From: Betaproteobacteria bacterium
Lineage (GTDB): Bacteria > Pseudomonadota > Gammaproteobacteria > Burkholderiales > Rhodocyclaceae
Direction: 5' to 3'
Length of the DNA: 64,000 bases
Assembly: GCA_016234745.1 (NCBI GenBank)
Contig: JACRAR010000074.1
Location: 1-64,000, forward strand
The position numbers and the translations under genes are program-made. Shown in pieces: positions 54,810 to 61,060 of this stretch. Within the stretch, counting starts at the first letter, position 1. Each line of letters opens with the position of its first letter. A model generated the notes under the pieces. It was given only the letters and a program-made list of their open reading frames with translations. It did not search any database and was not told the DNA's origin.

Positions 54810-57125
54810 TCAAGGCAAAGGGCTAATGGTTGCAATTGCTAGGCCGGTCACAAGAAACAAAGTCGAGTTTGAAATTGCAATGCCACCCAAAGCTCTCAGA
54901 ACACCAGGTAGTGTGCCAGGTGCAAAGCCGAATGAGCCTTTTTCCCCCGCTACAGTGGTGACAGCCCCAGCCGGCGATATCTTACGGATGGTATTGTTGC
55001 CCCGATCTGCAACATATACATTTCCCGGACCATCCACTGCGACGCCGCTGGGATCGTTGAAACGAGCCGCTGCGCCTATGCCATCGGCGCTACCGAACTG
55101 ACCGGCAGTGCCAGCCAGAGTAGTGACGCTCCCCTGCTTAGTGATCTTGAGTATGGTATTGCCTGCGGTCACGTAAACATTCCCCGCGTCGTCCACTGCG
55201 GCACCATAGGAATGACTGAATTTGCCTCCTATACCAGTTGTGCTTGCCAATGCAGTGATAACTCCTTCCGGGGTGATCTTGCTTACGGTTTCGCTGCCGG
55301 TATTATTTGCATAAATATTGCCCTCGAAGTCTGTTGCAAGGCTTATTTCACCGCCGAAACACAATTGATCTGCCCGGTCTATGGGCGTTGTGACAAAACC
55401 GTCCGGGGCTATTTTGCGTAGGGAACAGTTATCGGTCACATACACATTTCCTGTGCGGTCCACTGCAATACCTTTGGGATTGGTAAAGGTTGCCGGTCCA
55501 ACTGCGGAGTCAGTTTTGCCTATATCGCCATTACCCGCCAGCGTAGTGACGACTCCAGCCGGCGTGATCTTGCGTATCGTTGCGTTGCTCATATCGGTTA
55601 CGTAGACATTTCCCGAACTGTCCGCTGCGACACTTGGGGGAATATTGAAAAACTGGAGATTACGAAAATACCCGCCAAAACGTGCCGCATCGCCTGTGGC
55701 GTCAGTGTTACCCCATATCGCGGCGGCTCCTGCCAACGTCGTGACTGTTCTATCCGGAGTTATTTTGCGTATGGTGCAGTTCATATCGGCTACATATAAA
55801 TTCCCCGAGCCGTCCGCTGCAACACCCGTCGGTGCGTTGAAACTTGCCGCCGTGCCTATGCCGTCGTCGCTGCCGATTTTACCGGCAGTGCCCGCCAGTG
55901 TAGTGACAACCCCAGCCGGCGTGATCTTTCGCAAAGTAAAAAAATCGGTCACATACAAATTTCCCGCACCGTCCACTGTGATGCCATTGGGATAGTCGAA
56001 ACTTGCTGCCGTGCCTATGCCGTCGCTGCTACCGCGAATACCGGCAGTGCCCGCCAAGGTAGTGACAACCCCAGCCGGGGTGATCTTGCGAATGGTGTGG
56101 TTGTTATAGTCGGCAACAAAAACATTGCCCGCGCCATCCACAGCGAGGCTATGGATCGCGCTAAAACGTGCTGCTGTGCCCGTACCGTCAACGTTGTCAC
56201 TTAATACTCCCAATAAACCGGCAGTGCTGCCTGCCAAGGTAGTGACGACTCCGGACGGGGTGATCTTGCGTACATTGTAGGCACCCGAGTCGGCCACATA
56301 AACGTTGCCAGCCCCATCTACGGCAACACCGCTGGGTTGGCTAAAGCGCGCTGCCGCACCTGCGGCGTCGGTGCTACCGCCTATGCCGGCAGTGCCTGCC
56401 AGTGTTGTGACAACTCCATCCTTGGTAATTTTTCGTATGGTAAGGTTGCCTGTATCGGCCACATAAACATTTCCTGCGCCATCTACGGCAACACCGCTGG
56501 GCTGACTAAAGCGCGCTGCCGCGCCTGTGGCGTCGGTGCTACCGCCTACGCCGGCAGTGCCTGCCAGTGTAGTGACAATTCCGGTCGAGGTGATCTTACG
56601 TATGGTGTTGTTGCCCGCATCGGCTACATATACATTTCCCGCGCTGTCTAACGCAACACTTGCCGGAGCGAAGAAACTTGCCGCAGCACCTATACCATCA
56701 ATATTTCCAGGACCACCTGATGAACCTGCAAGTAAGGCCAGCAATCCTTGCTGGGATGATGATGTAGGCTGGGGTGCTGATGAGTATTGGTCTGATACGG
56801 ACCCACCTCCGCCACCACATCCACTGAGTAAAAGCGCTGGAACAACAAACCATGCAATAAGGTTAACAATGGCGGAACACCATATTGCTAAAGTAGAGGG
56901 TCTTACATAACTGGCAGGCGCGGCCTTATCGCGCCAATCCGTGTTGACGGATATGTTGGCCGTTAATGTTGGTGTGGAATGTCTTGGCCACATCCGGATT
57001 GGTGGGAGATGGGCGTGCGCGAATCGATACAAGTCGTCCACTGCTGAACGACATCGACAAATGTGCGCTATCAAAACGGAGTGGGAAGTAACCAACCGGC
57101 AGACCCCAATCATGCTTCGCTCCAT
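54810..57125 (-). CDS. NHL-repeat lipoprotein-like protein
   Basis: A 771-codon frame whose C-terminal 640 residues contain 11 NHL repeats of the form PSGVAVDGAGNVYVADTGNL-TIRKIT followed by a GVVTTLAGTAG spacer, forming one or two beta-propellers. Before them, FVVPALLLSGCGGGGGS is a lipobox, so the protein is probably exported and lipidated on that Cys (about residue 104). The first 70 codons look non-coding-like, and the true start may be ATG 56993 or later. Such propellers usually bind ligands or partner proteins; no enzyme motif is seen. Confidence 0.85.
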   Translation of the reverse strand: MERSMIGVCRLVTSHSVLIAHICRCRSAVDDLYRFAHAHLPPIRMWPRHSTPTLTANISVNTDWRDKAAPASYVRPSTLAIWCSAIVNLIAWFVVPALLLSGCGGGGGSVSDQYSSAPQPTSSSQQGLLALLAGSSGGPGNIDGIGAAASFFAPASVALDSAGNVYVADAGNNTIRKITSTGIVTTLAGTAGVGGSTDATGAAARFSQPSGVAVDGAGNVYVADTGNLTIRKITKDGVVTTLAGTAGIGGSTDAAGAAARFSQPSGVAVDGAGNVYVADSGAYNVRKITPSGVVTTLAGSTAGLLGVLSDNVDGTGTAARFSAIHSLAVDGAGNVFVADYNNHTIRKITPAGVVTTLAGTAGIRGSSDGIGTAASFDYPNGITVDGAGNLYVTDFFTLRKITPAGVVTTLAGTAGKIGSDDGIGTAASFNAPTGVAADGSGNLYVADMNCTIRKITPDRTVTTLAGAAAIWGNTDATGDAARFGGYFRNLQFFNIPPSVAADSSGNVYVTDMSNATIRKITPAGVVTTLAGNGDIGKTDSAVGPATFTNPKGIAVDRTGNVYVTDNCSLRKIAPDGFVTTPIDRADQLCFGGEISLATDFEGNIYANNTGSETVSKITPEGVITALASTTGIGGKFSHSYGAAVDDAGNVYVTAGNTILKITKQGSVTTLAGTAGQFGSADGIGAAARFNDPSGVAVDGPGNVYVADRGNNTIRKISPAGAVTTVAGEKGSFGFAPGTLPGVLRALGGIAISNSTLFLVTGLAIATISPLP

Positions 57126-57424
57126 GACCTAGTCAATGCGTTGCCCATGCACCGCATCTTGAGATTTCATGAGCGAGGCAGTTTTTTGGGCCCCGTTCTC
57201 TAGCCGACTGAGGACTCGTCAGCTTGATGCTAAATACTGAACAATATTAGCATACCGAGCAACCGTTGGGCAGCGTGCGGATTGCCATAATCGGCATGAG
57301 ATCAAGATATGGTTGGTAGTAGCTTCGCACGCCGCTAATCAAGAAAGACAAGCCACTCAGCAACACTCAGGCTTCGTATATGCGTTCTGCTCAGGTGGGT
57401 TAGAGCGCGTTGTGAACTACGCAT

Positions 57425-57661
57425 TCAGTTGCTTCGCTCAAAGCAGCGGGATACTGGAATCTCGCGATTGCCGCACGCGGTAAGTCGAACCTCCTTTACC
57501 TCCGGAAACTCAGCCCAGATGTCGGTGCAGCGATTCGACCACGTTGACGGCTCTGCACAAGTCTTGCACACGAAATCTTGTGCGGAGCTAGCGGAGAAAT
57601 ATGAATATGGGAGCCACAACGATATCAGAAAGGTAGCCAGGAACTTCTGTTCCGTGCGCAA
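57425..57661 (-). CDS. Possible small secreted Cys-rich protein
   Basis: A 78-codon frame from a TTG at 57661 gives a convincing signal peptide (FLATFLISLWLPYSYFSASS) and a mature part with five Cys (VCKTCAEPSTW, NRCTDIW, LTACGN, SRCFER). However, the start codon lies within the duplicated 289-bp block, no ribosome site is seen, and the other copy of the block has no such gene. It may be a chimera made by the duplication border. Confidence 0.3.
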   Translation of the reverse strand: MRTEQKFLATFLISLWLPYSYFSASSAQDFVCKTCAEPSTWSNRCTDIWAEFPEVKEVRLTACGNREIPVSRCFERSN

Positions 57662-57924
57662 TGGAAAACTAAAGTATTCGTAGAGTTCCTCGCATGGGAA
57701 TTTGGCGTTTTAAGGTCGCAAATTGCGACCTTAAAACAGCGCCTTCCTCAACGCGTGCCGACACATATGCCATGACCCAGTTCACGAAGCTCCTGAAGCG
57801 TCGGACCAAGCCATTTCCGCTGGTTTCCGCAGAGCCAGCAACTGCATAGCTGCGGCGTATGTAATGCTTTGCCAATCCACTTGGCGTTTTGCCACTGGTC
57901 AGTCCCGTGATACCACCTTCGTGC
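57636..57924. repeat. 289-bp direct repeat, copy B
   Basis: Second copy of the 50155-50443 block, same orientation, 7481 bp away. On this side the small-protein gene continues past the repeat border to an intact start, so copy B looks like the parent and copy A the truncated duplicate. Confidence 0.9.
57707..57737. repeat. Dispersed palindrome, copy 5
   Basis: Identical to copy 3 (GTTTTAAGGTCGCAA, A, TTGCGACCTTAAAAC). It was duplicated with the 289-bp block and lies 11 bp after the small-protein gene at 57748. Confidence 0.88.
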
Positions 57925-57978
57925 CGCCTTGAGACGAGCAGAGTGGTGGCGCCTCTGCGCACGCTTCATGTTCTTCAT
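57748..57978 (-). CDS. Small conserved protein with CSCWLCGN motif
   Basis: A 76-residue basic protein starting MKNMKRAQRRHHSARLKAAR at ATG 57978 with a GGAG ribosome site 7 bp upstream. The core, TPQLCSCWLCGNQRKWLGPT, carries three Cys in C-x-C-x2-C-G-N. I have the impression of a widespread small-protein family with the layout KRxxRRHHxxRLKxxR ... CSCWMCGNPR, but no function is known to me. The Cys set could bind a metal and the N-terminus nucleic acid (inference). A truncated copy lies at 50288-50442. Confidence 0.7.
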   Translation of the reverse strand: MKNMKRAQRRHHSARLKAARRWYHGTDQWQNAKWIGKALHTPQLCSCWLCGNQRKWLGPTLQELRELGHGICVGTR

Positions 57979-58174
57979 CGTGTTTCTCCACAATCACCCC
58001 AAGAGCACGGTTGCCCTTGGGGAAAGTTATGGAGTAACCAGTCCAGTGGTAGATATTCATGAAGACGACCCTGAGAATTGGATGGCGAATGTAGTTGAAC
58101 GGGATCGCGTTAGCAAGAGCCTCAGGCAGAATCGCTCAAACCCGGAACCTCACTGTCCTTAGGAACATATAAAG

Positions 58175-58900
58175 TCACTCGTCGCCGTCGTCTGAGACAT
58201 CCAAGGGCGATGGCTCAATCAAGTCCGGTCCGTCTGTCCTCGCATTGCTGACTTTGGAATTCACGCGATAGAAGGATATCGCGCTTTCTGGAACAGGTTG
58301 AAGCAGCTCCCGCACTTGTGCAGGGTCGGTAAGACCTGGAGCGAGCCATGCAGCTTGTCGGTCGCTCGAAATCAGATACGGCATCCGGTCATGAATCTGC
58401 CGCACAGCGGCATTGGGTTCGCCGACAATTACAGTACAGGACTCGATGACCTGACCATCCTTTTCCCAGTGATCCCAAAGTCCCGCGAAGGCCAAGAGCA
58501 TGCCATCGGCGGGCTGAAAATACCATGGCTGCTTTCCCGTAGGAAGCTGCTGCCATTCATACCAACCCTTGGCGGGAATCAGGCAACGCCGCTTCTTAAA
58601 CGGCTCCCGGAAGCTGGAACTCGTAGCTGCGCTCTCGACGCGAGCGTTAAACGTGGAGTACTTGATTCGCGGTTCCTTGGACCAGAACGGCAGAAGCCAC
58701 CACTGCATGTCGGTAAGTTCCAGCGTGCCATCAGTATCGGCGCGGATCACCGGAATGTAGTTTCTCGGATTGCCCTGTTGCGGCGCCACATTGAAACGAG
58801 CATGGCGAACGTTCTCGAACGGGCTGCGCCAGTTGCTGCGCCCGATATGCCAAAAATTCTCAATATCCGCCTCGTCCGGGGCGACGTAACGTCCGCACAT
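58175..58900 (-). CDS. SRAP-domain protein (YedK/HMCES, abasic-site DNA crosslinker)
   Basis: A 241-residue SOS-response-associated peptidase-fold protein. ATG 58900 gives MCGRYV, placing the essential Cys at position 2; that Cys, freed by Met removal, forms a thiazolidine link with abasic sites in single-stranded DNA. The other active-site residues are visible: Asn in STFNARVES, Glu in KGWYEWQQ and His in QIHDRMPYLI. FNVAPQQGNP is also conserved. An upstream GTG is open but would move the Cys inward, so it is rejected. It lies 38 bp after the helicase gene on the same strand. Confidence 0.95.
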   Translation of the reverse strand: MCGRYVAPDEADIENFWHIGRSNWRSPFENVRHARFNVAPQQGNPRNYIPVIRADTDGTLELTDMQWWLLPFWSKEPRIKYSTFNARVESAATSSSFREPFKKRRCLIPAKGWYEWQQLPTGKQPWYFQPADGMLLAFAGLWDHWEKDGQVIESCTVIVGEPNAAVRQIHDRMPYLISSDRQAAWLAPGLTDPAQVRELLQPVPESAISFYRVNSKVSNARTDGPDLIEPSPLDVSDDGDE

Positions 58901-58938
58901 GGCAATCAGAATATCGCGTTCATTGCCTGATGTGAACG

Positions 58939-61041
58939 TCACTTCCACATCGCCGTCATGCGGGCGGCAATGTCCACTTTCGCAGATGCATCTTTGTTCT
59001 GCGAGCTCTCTTGATCTTCCAATGCCAGCGGCCAGGCGGTTTGCTCGAATTGGCTAGCCACGGCATTGGTAATAAAACGGCTGCGCGAGGCATAGACGTG
59101 GCGATCGCCGGCGCTGGCTTGCTGATAGACATAGAAGCGTTGCGGGACGATCAACTGCAGGTGGTCCTTGGCGCGAGTCATCGCCACATACAGAAGCCGC
59201 CGCTCTTCTTCGATCTCGGCACTGGATCCCGTCGCCAGGTCGGAGGGGATGCATCCGTCGACCACGTTGAGAACCGATACGGCCTTCCACTCCTGCCCTT
59301 TTGCCGAGTGGATGGTCGACAGGATCAGAAAGTCATCGTCGCGATGGGGAACGCCGGATTCGTCGCTCGTGGCCTCCGGTTGGTCCAGAGTCACCTCGGT
59401 CAAGAAACGCTCGCGCGTACCGAAGGTGCCGGCAATGCGCTGAAGTTGGATCAGGTCACCCATTCTCACAGCGGCGTCATCGTAGCGCTGCATTAAGTGC
59501 TGTTCATACCAATCGACGACGCTTTCCACTTCTTCTGGCCAGTTCGAACCGTTCTGTCCGCTTTGACCCTGACGAAGCGCGGTATAAAGCTTTAGGAAGC
59601 TTTTCCAGTCGTCGCTGGCAGCACTGGGCACGCGAACCTCTCGCATTGCGGCAACAGGATCCTGAGCGGCATCCATCCCATCTATGATCTTGCCCGCCGT
59701 CGCCGGCCCGATTCCCGGCAACAGCAGCGCCACACGGAATCCCACGATGCGGCTGCGCGGATTCTCCGCCCAGCGCAACACGGCAAGCACATCCTTGATG
59801 TGGGCCGATTCGAGGAACTTCAGTCCGCCGTATTTCACAAAGGGGATATTGCGTCGAGTCAGCTCCAGTTCCAGCTGGGCGCTGTGGCTCGAGGTTCGAA
59901 ACAGCACCGCCTGGGCCTTGAGCGCCATCCCGCCTTCGCGGCACTCGAGAACCTGTTCGGCGACATAGCGCGCCTGGTCGGCCTCGTCCTTGACCGATAC
60001 CAGGCGCGGCTTGCCGGAACCGATCCGCTCGGTCCATAAATTCTTGGTGAATCGTTCTTCCGCCAAACCGATCACGGCATTGGACGCATCCAGGATAGGT
60101 TGCGTCGAGCGATAGTTGCGCTCGAGCGTTGCAATCTGGGCCGGAGGATCGAAATGGTTCGGGAAGTCGAGGATGTTGCGCACGGTCGCGGCGCGAAACG
60201 AATAGATGGACTGGGCATCGTCGCCCACTACCGTCAGGCCGTGACCCTTGGGTTTGAGCGCCAGCAGGATAGCCGCCTGCAGACGGTTGGTATCCTGGTA
60301 TTCGTCCACCAGGATGTGATCGAAACGCTCCCCCAGCTCGGTTGCGAATGAAGGCTCAGCAACCATCTGCGCCCAATAGAGGAGCAAGTCGTCGTAATCC
60401 AGGACGTTCTGCGCCTGCTTGGCGATCACATAGCTTTCGAACAGGCGCTTCAGTTCGGCTTCCCACGGGGCGCACCAGGGAAACAACTCAATCAGCACGT
60501 CGCCCAAGGCTTGTTGGCTATTGACGACGCGCGAGTAGATCGCCATGCAGGTCGCCTTGGTCGGAAAGCGCTTCTGCGTCGCGTCCAAACCGAGCTCATG
60601 GCGCACGATGGCCAACAGATCCTCAGAGTCGGTCCGGTCGTGAATGGTGAATGAGGGATGCAGGCCGATGCGTTCGGCGTAGTCGCGCAACAACCGCGCG
60701 CCGATGCCGTGAAAGGTGCCCGCCCAGGGAAAGCTGGGGGGACGTTGTTCCGCGGGGGCGCCGATCACCCGGTTGATGATCAGGCCGACGCGCCGCGCCA
60801 TCTCGGCCGCTGCGCGGCGGGAGAAGGTGAGCAGCAGAATTCGCTGCGGATCCGCTCCCTGGACCGCGAGGTGTGCGACGCGGTGCGCCAGGGTATTGGT
60901 CTTGCCCGAGCCGGCGCCGGCGATCACCAATAGCGGCCCGCGCCGACCGTCGTATTCGACGGCGTGGCGTTGTTGTTCGTTTAGGGAAGACAGATAGTCT
61001 CTTGCCGGGTTGGTTTGCATTAGTGCGGACGTGGCTGTCAT
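58939..61041 (-). CDS. UvrD/Rep-type superfamily 1 helicase
   Basis: A 700-residue 3'-5' DNA helicase. Motifs in order: Q motif LNEQQRHAVEY, Walker A VIAGAGSGKTNTLAHRVA (motif I), LLLTFSRRAAAEMARRV (Ia), ILVDEYQDTN (II), VVGDDAQSIYSFR (III), LERNYRSTQPIL (IV), LSTIHSAKGQEWKAV (V) and LYVAMTRAKDHLQLIVP (VI). It is close to UvrD/PcrA in size. The order dnaE2-helicase-SRAP with 19- and 38-bp gaps suggests one damage-tolerance transcript. Confidence 0.95.
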   Translation of the reverse strand: MTATSALMQTNPARDYLSSLNEQQRHAVEYDGRRGPLLVIAGAGSGKTNTLAHRVAHLAVQGADPQRILLLTFSRRAAAEMARRVGLIINRVIGAPAEQRPPSFPWAGTFHGIGARLLRDYAERIGLHPSFTIHDRTDSEDLLAIVRHELGLDATQKRFPTKATCMAIYSRVVNSQQALGDVLIELFPWCAPWEAELKRLFESYVIAKQAQNVLDYDDLLLYWAQMVAEPSFATELGERFDHILVDEYQDTNRLQAAILLALKPKGHGLTVVGDDAQSIYSFRAATVRNILDFPNHFDPPAQIATLERNYRSTQPILDASNAVIGLAEERFTKNLWTERIGSGKPRLVSVKDEADQARYVAEQVLECREGGMALKAQAVLFRTSSHSAQLELELTRRNIPFVKYGGLKFLESAHIKDVLAVLRWAENPRSRIVGFRVALLLPGIGPATAGKIIDGMDAAQDPVAAMREVRVPSAASDDWKSFLKLYTALRQGQSGQNGSNWPEEVESVVDWYEQHLMQRYDDAAVRMGDLIQLQRIAGTFGTRERFLTEVTLDQPEATSDESGVPHRDDDFLILSTIHSAKGQEWKAVSVLNVVDGCIPSDLATGSSAEIEEERRLLYVAMTRAKDHLQLIVPQRFYVYQQASAGDRHVYASRSRFITNAVASQFEQTAWPLALEDQESSQNKDASAKVDIAARMTAMWK

Positions 61042-61060
61042 CGGTGTGGATTGAATGCTT

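Noticed and set aside
57425-57540. tRNA gene near 57.4 kb
   Set aside because: A GGTTAGAGCGC-like string occurs just before, but no cloverleaf, T-loop or acceptor stem could be assembled.
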